Positions 17,207 to 25,566 of a stretch of 64,000 nucleotides of DNA are shown piece by piece. The translations under genes were made by a program, and so were the position numbers. The notes beneath the pieces are model-generated. The model was not told the DNA's origin. It did not search any database and worked only from the letters and a program-made list of their open reading frames with translations. Origin of the DNA: Skermanella rosea (GTDB lineage Bacteria > Pseudomonadota > Alphaproteobacteria > Azospirillales > Azospirillaceae); the NCBI RefSeq assembly GCF_016806835.2, contig NZ_CP086111.1, positions 2,429,001 to 2,493,000 of the forward strand. The letters are read 5' to 3'. The number at the start of each line of letters is the position of its first letter. Position 1 is the first letter of the stretch.

Positions 17207-18673
17207 ATGGCCGCCGCTTCCGGCAAAGGTCAGGCCCAGGCGGCCAAGTTCACGTCGGGATCGCCGTTGCGTCACGTCGTGGTGATGACGACCACCGGTT
17301 CGGTCGGCCTCATGGCTGTCTTCGCGGTCGATCTGGCGAACCTGTTCTACATCTCCATGCTTGGCGTCCGGGAATTGGCCGCGGCGGTCGGATTTGCCGG
17401 GACGATCCTGTTCTTCCAGATCTCGCTGTGCATCGGCCTGACCATCGGCACCGGCGCCATCGTCGCCCGGGCGATCGGCTCCGGCGACCGGGATGAGGCC
17501 CGCCGGCTCGCCGGCTCCAGCCTCGTCGTGATGCTGGCGGTGACCCTGGCCGTCGGCACGCTGACGGTCCCGTTCCTCGATCTCATCCTGTCGGCCCTCG
17601 GAGCCCAGGGGGAGACCAAACGGTTCGCCGAAACCTACCTGACGATCGTCTCGCCGACCATGCCGCTGCTCGGCGTCGGCATGTGCTGCTCGGCGCTGCT
17701 GCGGGCCGTCGGGGATGCCCGGCGGTCCATGAACGTGACCCTGTTCGCTGGCGCGGCGACGGCCGTGCTGGACCCGATCCTGATCTTCGGCTTCGACCTC
17801 GACCTGATGGGGGCCGCGATCGCGGCGCTGCTGTCCCGCTGCGTCCTGGTCGCGATCGGGTGGCACGGCGCGTCCACGGTCCACGGGCTGGTCGGGCGCC
17901 CCTCGATGGTGGCGCTCCCGCGGGATGCCCGTGCGCTGTTCCGGGTCGCGGGGCCGGCGATCCTGACCAATGTCGCTACCCCCGTCGCCTCGGCCTACGT
18001 GACCTTCTCCATGGCGAGGTTCGGCGACGCGGCGGTGGCCGGGCTGGCGATCGTCGACCGGGTCGTGCCGGTCGCGTTCGGCGTGATCTTCGCCCTGAGC
18101 GGCGCGGTCGGGCCGATCTTCGCCCAGAACCTGGGCGCCCGCATCTTCGGGCGCATCCGCGAGACCCTGCGGGCCAGCCTGACCGTGATGCTGACCTATG
18201 TCACGGCGGTCTGGTTCGTCCTGTTCCTGGGCCAGGACCTGCTCGTCCAGGCCTTCTCGGTCGAGGGCGTGGCGGCGGACATCGTGCGCCTGTTCTGCAC
18301 GCTGACCGCCGGCGGGTTCCTGTTCATCGGCTGCCTGTTCGTCGCCAACGCGGCCTTCAACAACCTGGGATTCCCGCTGCTGTCCACCGGCTTCAACTGG
18401 GGCCGGGCCACCCTGGGCACGATTCCCTTCGTCACCCTGGGCGCCTGGGCGGGAGGCGCCCAGGGGATCGTGATCGGCCAGGCGGCCGGCGCCCTCGTCT
18501 TCGGTCTGGCCGCCGTGGTCGTCGCTTTCCGGGTGGTCGGCCGGCTGAAGGACGACCGGCTCGGACCCGAGCCGGCGCCCGAATGGCCCGAGGCGCCGGC
18601 CCAGCCCGTCTCGTCGGGCAAGGCGGCGCTCGCGACCCTCGCCGCGCCCCGTCCGGCCGCGGGCGAGGACTGA
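17207..18673 (+). CDS. MATE-family efflux transporter
   Basis: A 488-residue membrane protein with twelve predicted helices in two related bundles (GSVGLMAVFAVDLANLFYISML early, GDAAVAGLAIVDRVVPVAFGVIFALSGAVGPIFAQNLGA in the second half). This is the NorM/DinF type that extrudes cationic drugs with Na+ or H+ coupling. The start at ATG 17207 follows AGGACAGGA. The C-terminal ~35 residues are a Pro/Ala-rich cytoplasmic tail. The gene is monocistronic and convergent with the cyclase gene, 6 bp apart. Confidence 0.92.
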   Translation: MAAASGKGQAQAAKFTSGSPLRHVVVMTTTGSVGLMAVFAVDLANLFYISMLGVRELAAAVGFAGTILFFQISLCIGLTIGTGAIVARAIGSGDRDEARRLAGSSLVVMLAVTLAVGTLTVPFLDLILSALGAQGETKRFAETYLTIVSPTMPLLGVGMCCSALLRAVGDARRSMNVTLFAGAATAVLDPILIFGFDLDLMGAAIAALLSRCVLVAIGWHGASTVHGLVGRPSMVALPRDARALFRVAGPAILTNVATPVASAYVTFSMARFGDAAVAGLAIVDRVVPVAFGVIFALSGAVGPIFAQNLGARIFGRIRETLRASLTVMLTYVTAVWFVLFLGQDLLVQAFSVEGVAADIVRLFCTLTAGGFLFIGCLFVANAAFNNLGFPLLSTGFNWGRATLGTIPFVTLGAWAGGAQGIVIGQAAGALVFGLAAVVVAFRVVGRLKDDRLGPEPAPEWPEAPAQPVSSGKAALATLAAPRPAAGED

Positions 18674-18679
18674 CGGGCG

Positions 18680-20365
18680 TCAGGCGACGGGCAACGCCCC
18701 CAATGTGCCGGCCGAGCGGATCAGCCGAACCTCCAGCGTCGCCTTCCGGCCGCGGACGGGGACGAACTGCAGGGGGTGCCGACCCAGGTCGATGCCGGCC
18801 CGTGCCTCGACCTCGCGGCTGACCACCAGCTCGACCTCGTTGTCCTTGGCGATCTGTTCCAGCCGGGAGGTGGTGTTGACCGGGTCGCCGATCGCGGTGA
18901 AGGAGCGGGCGCGGCCGTAGCCCATCTCGCCCAGGATCACCGTTCCGGCATGGATGCCGATGGCGACGCGCAGCGGGTTGGGCAGGTCGTGTTCCAGGTC
19001 GCGGTTGAGGCGGTCGATGCGCTCGGCGATGGCTCGGGCCGTCGCGAGCGCGTCGTTCGCAGCCCTGACGGGATCGTCGTCGATGCCGAACAGCGCCATC
19101 ATGCCGTCGCCGATGAATTTGTCGATATGGCCGTTGTTGCTCTCGACCGCCTGCCCGACGGCCTCGAAATAGCGGTTCAGGACGAAGACGACGTCGTAGG
19201 GCAGCCGCGCCTCCGACAGGCTGGTGAAGCCGCGGAGGTCGGCGAACAGGATCACGATCTCCCGCTCCTGGCCCTCCAGGTGGGTGGAAGGCTGGAGCGC
19301 CAGCTCGGGCGTCGAGGCCGGCGGCATCAGCGGACGCACCGTCAGGCTGTGCTTCGGCCTGACCATGCAGGCGAGGCGGACGTCGGCCGCCGCGCCGATC
19401 CGGGTCAGCACCCGCTGTTCGGCGGAGGAGGGCGGCGGCAGCCGGTCGCGCCCCTGTCCGACGCTGACGCGGCAGGTCGAGCAGCGGCCCCGTCCGCCGC
19501 AGACGGAAGCGTGCGGAACGCCGTAGGCCCGGCTCATCTCCAGGATGCTGGCGCCGGGAAGGAGGGTTACGGTCGGACCGTCCGCGTAATTGAGCGTCAT
19601 CGTCCCGAACCGTGACGACAGCAGGTTGCGGACACCCCGGGCGAACAAGGTGGCCGCGATCAGCGCCGCGAAGCCGTAGCGGAAGAACAGGGCCGTCTTG
19701 CCGACGAAGGCGCCCGAGGTCGGCCCGGGGACCTGCGCCGCCTTGAGGATTTCGGCGATCGCGGCGCCGTCCGCCGTCTCGACCAGCAGTGCCCGTCCCG
19801 ACACGACGAAGCCCAGCAGCGCCAGGGTCGGGACCAGCACCGCCAGGGTGAAGAGCCCGGGCGCCACCGACCGGTACCAGGGCCGCAGCCGCAGCCAGAA
19901 ATGCAGCCCGACGCAGCCATGGACCCAGGAGATGATCATGACCGTGCTTTGCAGGATGCCCAGGTGGGGCGCCAGCCGCCAGTAGGTCAGCTGGACCAGG
20001 GCGTAGCTGGGCTGCACGCCGTAGAGTTCGGCAACCGCCCGCGTGCCCAGCACGTGCTCGATCAGCAGGAACGGGATGGCGAGCCCGAGCAGAAGCTGCA
20101 TCAGCTGCCAAGCCGGCATCCGCATCACCCGCCGGTCGTACAGCGACCAGAGCGCATGGAGGGTATGGACGACCGCCGCCGTCAGGACGACGATCCAACC
20201 GCCGGCGAACTGCCAGGAGAGCAGGAAGCGCCAGCGGTCCATCGCCTCGAGCGAGACGAGGCCCAGCGAGTGGTTCAGCATGTGCATCAGCACATAGGCG
20301 AACAGCACGAGTCCCGAGAGCGTACGCAGTTGCTGGAAGCGGCGGCTTCCGGAGAGAGTGGGCAT
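18680..20365 (-). CDS. Membrane class III adenylate cyclase with SDH-like heme anchor and [2Fe-2S] domain (CyaC-like)
   Basis: A 561-residue three-part protein. Residues 1-235 are six helices with paired histidines (HMLNH, HTLH, EHVLG, WVHGCVGLHFW), like the diheme b anchor of succinate dehydrogenase. About 255-345 is a plant-type ferredoxin (VCGGRGRCSTCRV plus LACMVRP). About 362-500 is a cyclase catalytic domain: metal Asp in ILFADLRGF, HIDKFIGDGMMALFG with the substrate Lys, and SFTAIGDPVNTTSRLE with Thr plus Asn/Arg, which fits class IIIb and ATP. The same arrangement is known from Sinorhizobium meliloti CyaC, a quinone/redox-responsive cyclase. It likely converts respiratory redox state into cAMP. 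The gene is solitary. Confidence 0.9.
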   Translation of the reverse strand: MPTLSGSRRFQQLRTLSGLVLFAYVLMHMLNHSLGLVSLEAMDRWRFLLSWQFAGGWIVVLTAAVVHTLHALWSLYDRRVMRMPAWQLMQLLLGLAIPFLLIEHVLGTRAVAELYGVQPSYALVQLTYWRLAPHLGILQSTVMIISWVHGCVGLHFWLRLRPWYRSVAPGLFTLAVLVPTLALLGFVVSGRALLVETADGAAIAEILKAAQVPGPTSGAFVGKTALFFRYGFAALIAATLFARGVRNLLSSRFGTMTLNYADGPTVTLLPGASILEMSRAYGVPHASVCGGRGRCSTCRVSVGQGRDRLPPPSSAEQRVLTRIGAAADVRLACMVRPKHSLTVRPLMPPASTPELALQPSTHLEGQEREIVILFADLRGFTSLSEARLPYDVVFVLNRYFEAVGQAVESNNGHIDKFIGDGMMALFGIDDDPVRAANDALATARAIAERIDRLNRDLEHDLPNPLRVAIGIHAGTVILGEMGYGRARSFTAIGDPVNTTSRLEQIAKDNEVELVVSREVEARAGIDLGRHPLQFVPVRGRKATLEVRLIRSAGTLGALPVA

Positions 20366-20417
20366 CGGGAACTTCGAACTGATCGTTGGTGCGGCGCAGG
20401 AGCTTAACAGAACTGGT

Positions 20418-20452
20418 CCCGGATCGTGCTTTGACCAGAGGCACGATCCGGG
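20418..20452 (-). terminator. Perfect 12-bp hairpin after the malonate operon
   Basis: CCCGGATCGTGC (20418-20429) and GCACGATCCGGG (20441-20452) flank an 11-nt loop, 31 bp past the madM stop on the minus strand. There is no strong U-tract after it (ACCAGTTCTGTT), so termination efficiency is uncertain. Position between two minus-strand units supports a terminator. Confidence 0.6.
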
Positions 20453-20483
20453 GCATCGGTGTCAAGCCGCTTTGGCCCCGCCG

Positions 20484-21248
20484 TCAGCCGACCAGGGCGC
20501 GCGTCGCGATGAACAGCACCGACGGCGCCATCAGGCATCCCAGCCCGGTGTAGAAGGTCGCCGTCATGGCGCCGTAGGGGACCAGCTTCGGATCGGTCGC
20601 GGCGAGGCCGCCGGCGACACCGCTGGTGGTTCCCATCAGCCCGCCGAACACCATGGCCGAGCGCGGATTGTCCAGCCCGATGCTCTTGGCGACGAAGGGC
20701 GTCCCGATCATGACCAGGATCGACTTGATCAGGCCGGCGGCGATGCTGAGCGCCATCACGTCGGAGCTGGCGCCGAGGGCGGCGCCCGTCACGGGGCCGA
20801 CGATGTAGGTCACCGCTCCGGCCCCGATGGTCGCCATGCTGACCGCGTCGGAATAGCCGAAGGCCATGGCGACGGCGGCGCCGACCACGAAGGAGACGAT
20901 GATTCCGGCGAACAGCGCCACGACGCCGCTGAGGCCGGCCTTCCGGATCTCGCCGAAGCTGACGCCGAAGGCGGTCGCGATGATCGCGAAGTCGCGCAGC
21001 ATGGCGCCTCCCATCAGGCCGATGCCGGCCAGCAGGGGCACGTCGGCGATGCCTTTGTTTCCGCCGGTCATGATCCCGCCGAAATAGGCCGCGACCAGCC
21101 CGAGGATGATGGCGACGGCGGACCCGTGCAGCCAGCCCCGGGTCAGCTTGGCCGAAAGCCAGTAGGAGATCCAGATGGTGGCGCCGACCACCGCGAAGGC
21201 GGTGACGAGGCCGTTCTTGACGAGGATATCGCCCAGGGTCTCAAGCAT
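20484..21248 (-). CDS. madM: Malonate transporter subunit MadM
   Basis: A 254-residue membrane protein with about eight to nine helices. It has segments typical of MadM: KNGLVTAFAVVGATIWISYWLS, GGIMTGGNKGIADVPLLAGIGLMGGAMLRDFAI, and GGLMGTTSGVAGGLAATDPKLVPYGAMTATFYTGLGC. With MadL it forms a two-component sodium/proton-coupled malonate importer, described in Malonomonas rubra. It is the last gene of the matA-matB-madL-madM operon, so malonate is taken up by a secondary carrier here. Confidence 0.92.
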   Translation of the reverse strand: MLETLGDILVKNGLVTAFAVVGATIWISYWLSAKLTRGWLHGSAVAIILGLVAAYFGGIMTGGNKGIADVPLLAGIGLMGGAMLRDFAIIATAFGVSFGEIRKAGLSGVVALFAGIIVSFVVGAAVAMAFGYSDAVSMATIGAGAVTYIVGPVTGAALGASSDVMALSIAAGLIKSILVMIGTPFVAKSIGLDNPRSAMVFGGLMGTTSGVAGGLAATDPKLVPYGAMTATFYTGLGCLMAPSVLFIATRALVG

Positions 21249-21254
21249 GGCCGA

Positions 21255-21659
21255 TCACTCCCCGCCCTTGACCGCCACGGGGTCGGCCCGTCCGGCCTTC
21301 TCGCGCGGCTGGCCGATCCGGGTGATCACCGGGACCAGCGCGAAGCTGACGACCACCGCCAGGGTGCCCGCCAGAACCGCCGCCGGCCCGCCCTTGAGGG
21401 CGGCGACCACGTTCTGCTGGGCCGCCATGGCGACGACGATGGGGATGTAGATGGCGCTCCAGAAGCCGATGCCCTGCTGGCACCACTGGTCCAGCCGGAA
21501 ATCCTTCTTGAGGTAGTCGGTCGCCAGGATCAGCAGGAGCATCGCGATGCCGACGCCGCCGACATTGGCCTGGACGCCGATCGCCATGCCGAGAAGTTCG
21601 CCGATCACCATGCCCACGAGCATGCAGATCGACAGGAGTGCAACTCCGTAGATGACCAT
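21255..21659 (-). CDS. madL: Malonate transporter subunit MadL
   Basis: A 134-residue membrane protein with four helices, the usual length for MadL. Features include the start MVIYGVALLSICMLVGMVIG, the central WCQQGIGFWSAIYIPIVVAMAAQQNVVAA and a basic C-terminal tail. A GAGGAA ribosome site precedes the ATG, and madM follows after 6 bp. Identification rests on length, order and sequence features together. Confidence 0.9.
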   Translation of the reverse strand: MVIYGVALLSICMLVGMVIGELLGMAIGVQANVGGVGIAMLLLILATDYLKKDFRLDQWCQQGIGFWSAIYIPIVVAMAAQQNVVAALKGGPAAVLAGTLAVVVSFALVPVITRIGQPREKAGRADPVAVKGGE

Positions 21660-21707
21660 TTGAACGTTTCCTCGGATTCAATCTGGGTTCTTGCTTCGAA
21701 GCCCGGA

Positions 21708-23258
21708 TCAGCCCGTCTTGGCGCGGGCGTAGAGATCCTTATTGGCGTCGCGCAGCAGGTTCTTCTGCACCTTGCCCATGGTGTTGCGGGGCAGTTCGTC
21801 GACGAAGAGGACTCGCTTCGGCTGCTTGTACTTGGCGAGCCGGCCTTCGAGGGCCTGGAGGACCGCGCGCTCGTCGATGTCCGCGCCCGGCCTGCGGACG
21901 ACCAGGGCCGTCACGCCTTCGCCGAAGTCGGCATGGGGAACGCCGATCACGGCGCTTTCGACCACGCCCGGCAGCGCGTCGATCTCGACCTCGACCTCCT
22001 TGGGATAGACGTTGTAGCCGCCCGTGATGACGAGGTCCTTGCCGCGACCGACGATATGGACGTAGCCGCTCCCGTCGATCTTGCCCAGGTCGCCGGTGAT
22101 GAAGAACCCGTCCGGCCGGAACTCGGCCGCCGTTTTCTCCGGCATGCGCCAGTAGCCTTTGAACACGTTGGGTCCCTTGACCTCGATCATGCCGATCTCG
22201 CCGCCGGGCAGGGGCCGCCCGCTGTCGGGTTCCGTCACGCGGACGGTGATGCCGGGCAGGGCGGGACCGACCGTCCCGGCGATCCGGTCGCCGTCATAGG
22301 GATTGGAGGTGTTCATGTTGGTTTCGGTCATGCCGTACCGCTCCAGGATGCGGTGGCCGGTCCGCTCGGCCCAGGCGTCATGGGTTTCGGCCAGCAGGGG
22401 GGCCGAGCCGGAGACGAACAGGCGCATGTGGGAGACGGCGTCGCGGGTCAGTCCCGGATGTTGGAGCAGGCGGACATAGAAGGTCGGAACACCCATCATG
22501 ACCGTCGCGCGCGGCATCAGCCGGAGCATCGTGTCGGCGTCGAACCGCGACACGAAGATCAGCGAGGAGCCGGCCATCAGGGTGACGTTGGTGGCGACGA
22601 ACAGGCCGTGGGTGTGGAAGATCGGAAGCGCGTGGAGCAGCACGTCGTCCGGCGAGAACCGCCAGGACCCGGCGAGGGTCAGCGCGTTCGACGCGAGGTT
22701 GTCGTGGCTGAGCATCGCGCCCTTGGAGCGGCCGGTCGTCCCCGAGGTATAGAGGATCGCCGCGAGATCGTCGGGGCCGCGCTCCACGTCGGTGAAGCCG
22801 GTCCCGCACGCGGCGGCACCGTCCATCAGCGATCCGGTCCCGTCGGTGCCCAGCGTCTCGACCGCCGCCACGCCCTTCGACCGGGCCAGAGGCTCCAGGG
22901 CCTCCCTGGCGGAAGGGGCGCAGACGACGACGCGCGGTTCCGCGTCGCCCAGGAAGTAATCCAGCTCGGTCAGGGTATAGGCGGTGTTGAGCGGCAGATA
23001 GACGGCGCCGGCGCGCAGGCAGGCGAGATACAGGACGATGGCCTCCGCGCTCTTTTCCAGCTGGACCGCGACCCGGTCGCCGGGTTGGACGCCGCGCCGG
23101 ATCAGCAGGTTCGCCATGCGCGACGACAGCGCCACCGCGTCGCCGTACGTCATCACCCGGGAGGGGCTTCCGGATTCTTCGACGGCGGGCGTTTCGATGA
23201 AGGTCCGGTCATCGGCCGGCATGCGGTCGCGCATCAGCGCGAACAGATGGTTTGGCAT
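21708..23258 (-). CDS. matB: Malonyl-CoA synthetase
   Basis: A 516-residue ANL-superfamily acyl-CoA ligase. It activates malonate with ATP and CoA. The P-loop-like motif AAILYTSGTTGRSKGAMLSHDNL lies near residues 165-190. The malonate-specific adenylation motif RYGMTETNMNTSNPYDGDR and the C-terminal catalytic Lys in RNTMGKVQKNLLRD are all present. It is second in the malonate operon, 4 bp after matA, so malonyl-CoA made here passes to the decarboxylase to yield acetyl-CoA. Confidence 0.95.
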   Translation of the reverse strand: MPNHLFALMRDRMPADDRTFIETPAVEESGSPSRVMTYGDAVALSSRMANLLIRRGVQPGDRVAVQLEKSAEAIVLYLACLRAGAVYLPLNTAYTLTELDYFLGDAEPRVVVCAPSAREALEPLARSKGVAAVETLGTDGTGSLMDGAAACGTGFTDVERGPDDLAAILYTSGTTGRSKGAMLSHDNLASNALTLAGSWRFSPDDVLLHALPIFHTHGLFVATNVTLMAGSSLIFVSRFDADTMLRLMPRATVMMGVPTFYVRLLQHPGLTRDAVSHMRLFVSGSAPLLAETHDAWAERTGHRILERYGMTETNMNTSNPYDGDRIAGTVGPALPGITVRVTEPDSGRPLPGGEIGMIEVKGPNVFKGYWRMPEKTAAEFRPDGFFITGDLGKIDGSGYVHIVGRGKDLVITGGYNVYPKEVEVEIDALPGVVESAVIGVPHADFGEGVTALVVRRPGADIDERAVLQALEGRLAKYKQPKRVLFVDELPRNTMGKVQKNLLRDANKDLYARAKTG

Positions 23259-23262
23259 CGCT

Positions 23263-24660
23263 CTAACCTTTACCTGCGGGAACTTTCGTTTGGGCCTTGC
23301 CGGCCTGCTTCTGCGGTTGCGTGTCGGCGCGCAGCAGCTTGCGGACCGCGCTGGAGGCGACGACCTCGCCCTGGGCCGCGAACCGCTCGTGGTTGGTCTC
23401 GATATCGTCGAGCTTGTACAAGTAGTTGACCATCAGCCCGTGGGCTTGGCGGAGGCCGCGCTCCGACAGGTCGCCCAGGGAGTTCAGGCGCTCCAGCCGG
23501 GCGCCGTTGCCCAGGTGGAACTTGGCGACCGGATCGACCGGCTTGCCCGACGGCGACTTCGCCTTGAGCAGATAGCAGGCGGCGGCGGGGGTCAGCACCG
23601 CCTGGACCTTGTCGCGGACGGCGGGATCGGTGTGCCAGCCCGGGCGGTCGAGCGCCTCCAGCGTGGATCTGTCATCGGAGGTCAGCATCGTCGAAGCCCC
23701 GTCCGCCCGTTCGCGCGCCAGCCAGCCGGCGAAACCCGGGACCGGGGACAGGGTGACGAAGGTCGTCAGGCCGGGCAGCTCCCGCTTCAGGTCCTCGACC
23801 ACCTGCTTGATCAGGAAGTTGCCGAAGGAGACCCCGCGGAGTCCTTCCTGGCAGTTCGAGATCGAATAGAAGACCGCGGTGGTCGCTTCGTCCGCCGGGA
23901 TCGGCTGGCGATCCTCGGCCAGCAGGGTTCCGATGGCCGACGGAATGTCCTTGGACAGCGCTACCTGGACGAAGATCAGCGGCTCGTCGACCAACTGCGG
24001 ATGGAAGAAGCCGAAGCAGCGGCGGTCGGTCGGCTCCAGCCGGCGGCGCAGGTCGTTCCAGTCCCGGATCGTATGGACCGCCTCGTAGCGGATGATCTTC
24101 TCCAGGATGTTGGCCGGCGTCGTCCAGTCGATCCGGCGCAGCACCAGGAAGCCCCGGTTGAACCAGGACGAGAACAGGTGGACGAAGTCGGCGTCCAGCG
24201 CGGCGAGATCCGGGTGGCTGCCGAGATGGCGGGTCAGTTCCTCCCGGATGCGGACCAGCGCCTCCGTCCCGCACGGCGCCAGGTTCAGGCGGCGGATCAC
24301 CTCCTGCCGCCGTGGCTCCGCCGCCTTGTGCAGGGCCAGGATGGTTTTGGCGTCCCCCGACGCATGGTAGCCCTCGATCGCGCGCTCCAGCCTGGCCTTG
24401 TCGGGGCCGAAACGTTCCGCCAGCAGGATGAGGAAGGCGCGGCGCGCGTCCGAGTCCAGCTTTCGCCAATGGGCCAGGATCTCGCCTGCCAGCGCCACGC
24501 CGGATGCCTCGCCCCGCCCGCTGAGCAGCGCCTCGCACAGGGTGGCGAGATCGGCGGGCGACACGGGGCCGCCGGTGGAGCCGCTGCGGCCGAGCAGCGA
24601 CCGGCCACGATCCGCGATCGAGACCATCAGGTCGCCAAGGAAGGAAGTGCTCGTGTTCAT
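23263..24660 (-). CDS. matA: Malonyl-CoA decarboxylase
   Basis: A 465-residue enzyme converting malonyl-CoA to acetyl-CoA and CO2. The helical N-terminal domain contains LLAERFGPDKARLERAIEGY. The catalytic GNAT-like domain contains IRYEAVHTIRDWNDLRRRLEP, CFGFFHPQLVDEPLIFVQVAL and FYSISNCQEGLRGVSFGNFLIKQV; the Ser/His residues of the family fall in these. Start chosen at ATG 24660 (MNTSTSFLGD), 119 bp from the MatR operator. It is the first gene of the mat operon and divergent from matR. Confidence 0.93.
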   Translation of the reverse strand: MNTSTSFLGDLMVSIADRGRSLLGRSGSTGGPVSPADLATLCEALLSGRGEASGVALAGEILAHWRKLDSDARRAFLILLAERFGPDKARLERAIEGYHASGDAKTILALHKAAEPRRQEVIRRLNLAPCGTEALVRIREELTRHLGSHPDLAALDADFVHLFSSWFNRGFLVLRRIDWTTPANILEKIIRYEAVHTIRDWNDLRRRLEPTDRRCFGFFHPQLVDEPLIFVQVALSKDIPSAIGTLLAEDRQPIPADEATTAVFYSISNCQEGLRGVSFGNFLIKQVVEDLKRELPGLTTFVTLSPVPGFAGWLARERADGASTMLTSDDRSTLEALDRPGWHTDPAVRDKVQAVLTPAAACYLLKAKSPSGKPVDPVAKFHLGNGARLERLNSLGDLSERGLRQAHGLMVNYLYKLDDIETNHERFAAQGEVVASSAVRKLLRADTQPQKQAGKAQTKVPAGKG

Positions 24661-24779
24661 GGAGCGGGCCTCATCAGCTTTGCTGGCATTCGCATGGTTC
24701 TTCCTCCACACAGGGGTCTTGTATGCGATCGGCGCCGGTGTGCATTATGAAGCGCGATCCTGTAGACAAAGTCAACAGG

Positions 24780-24793
24780 TCTTGTATACAAGA
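24780..24793. promoter_or_regulatory. MatR operator palindrome
   Basis: TCTTGTATACAAGA is a perfect 14-bp palindrome between divergent matA and matR. From memory, the Rhizobium MatR site is TCTTGTATACACGA, differing at one base. Degenerate copies lie nearby: TCTTGTATGCGATC at 24717-24730 and TCCTGTAGACAAAG at 24757-24770. The palindrome sits just before matR, so MatR probably represses both directions until malonate or malonyl-CoA is present. Confidence 0.75.
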
Positions 24794-24804
24794 ATGAGGT
24801 TTAT

Positions 24805-25497
24805 GTGGACATGACTGGGCGAGACCCGGACGAACCACCGCTCAAGCTGAGGGACCGGATCGAAAACGAAATCCTGACCGGTGCCATGCCGCCGGGGTAC
24901 CGGCTGGACGAAACGACCCTGGCTGCGCGGTTCGGCGTCTCGCGGACACCGGTCCGCGAGGCCCTGTTCCAACTGGCGTCGGCGGGCCTGATCGAGATCC
25001 GACCGCGCCGGGGCGCGATCGTCACGGAGGTCGGGCCGGAGCGTCTGGTCCAGATGTTCGAAGTGATGGCGGGCCTGGAGGGAATGGCCGGTCGGCTCGC
25101 CGCGCGGCGCCAGACCGACGCCGACCGCCGGAACCTGATGGAAACCCACGAGGCGTGCCGGCGCGCGGCGGAGACCGCCGACACCGATGCCTACTATTAT
25201 GAGAACGAGCGGTTCCACCACGCGATCTACGTGGCGAGCCACAATGCCTTCCTGATCGAGCAGTGCGCGGCCCTTCACCGCCGCCTGAAGCCATACCGGC
25301 GCATCCAGCTCCAGGTCATGAACCGGGTCGCGAGTTCGCTCGCCGAGCACGAGGCCGTGGTGGACGCCATCGTGAAGATGGACGGCGACCGGGCGGAGCG
25401 CCTGCTTCGGGACCACATCATGATCCAGGGCGACCGCTTCTCCGACCTGATGGCATCCTTGGCCGAGCGGACCCCGGAGCGGTCGAAGGGCGCCTAG
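24805..25497 (+). CDS. matR: GntR-family (FCD) malonate regulator MatR
   Basis: About 230 residues. The N-terminal winged HTH spans about 12-75 (LRDRIENEILTGAMPPGYRLDETTLAARFGVSRTPVREALFQLASAGLIEIRPRRGAIV). The all-helical FCD effector domain covers about 85-215, with likely metal/acid-binding His residues in NERFHHAIYVASHN and SLAEHEAVVDAI. GTG 24805 lies 5 bp after GAGG, while ATG 24811 is also possible. Its position opposite matA and the adjacent palindrome make the MatR assignment firm. Confidence 0.9.
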   Translation: MDMTGRDPDEPPLKLRDRIENEILTGAMPPGYRLDETTLAARFGVSRTPVREALFQLASAGLIEIRPRRGAIVTEVGPERLVQMFEVMAGLEGMAGRLAARRQTDADRRNLMETHEACRRAAETADTDAYYYENERFHHAIYVASHNAFLIEQCAALHRRLKPYRRIQLQVMNRVASSLAEHEAVVDAIVKMDGDRAERLLRDHIMIQGDRFSDLMASLAERTPERSKGA

Positions 25498-25516
25498 TTG
25501 ACGCAGGGTGTCGGCG

Positions 25517-25534
25517 TTCGCCCTGACGGGCGAA
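25517..25534. terminator. Hairpin between convergent genes
   Basis: TTCGCCC-tgac-GGGCGAA is a perfect 7-bp stem with a 4-nt loop, 20 bp after the matR stop and 33 bp after the stop of the convergent gene. There is no T-run on either side. It probably acts as a weak bidirectional terminator. Confidence 0.5.
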
Positions 25535-25566
25535 GGCCCAGTTACGGCACTGGGAGCGGACCGGGC

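Noticed and set aside
20358-23429. Plus-strand 1023-codon frame over the malonate operon
   Set aside because: It spans madM, madL and matB in antisense; those genes have clear domains on the minus strand.
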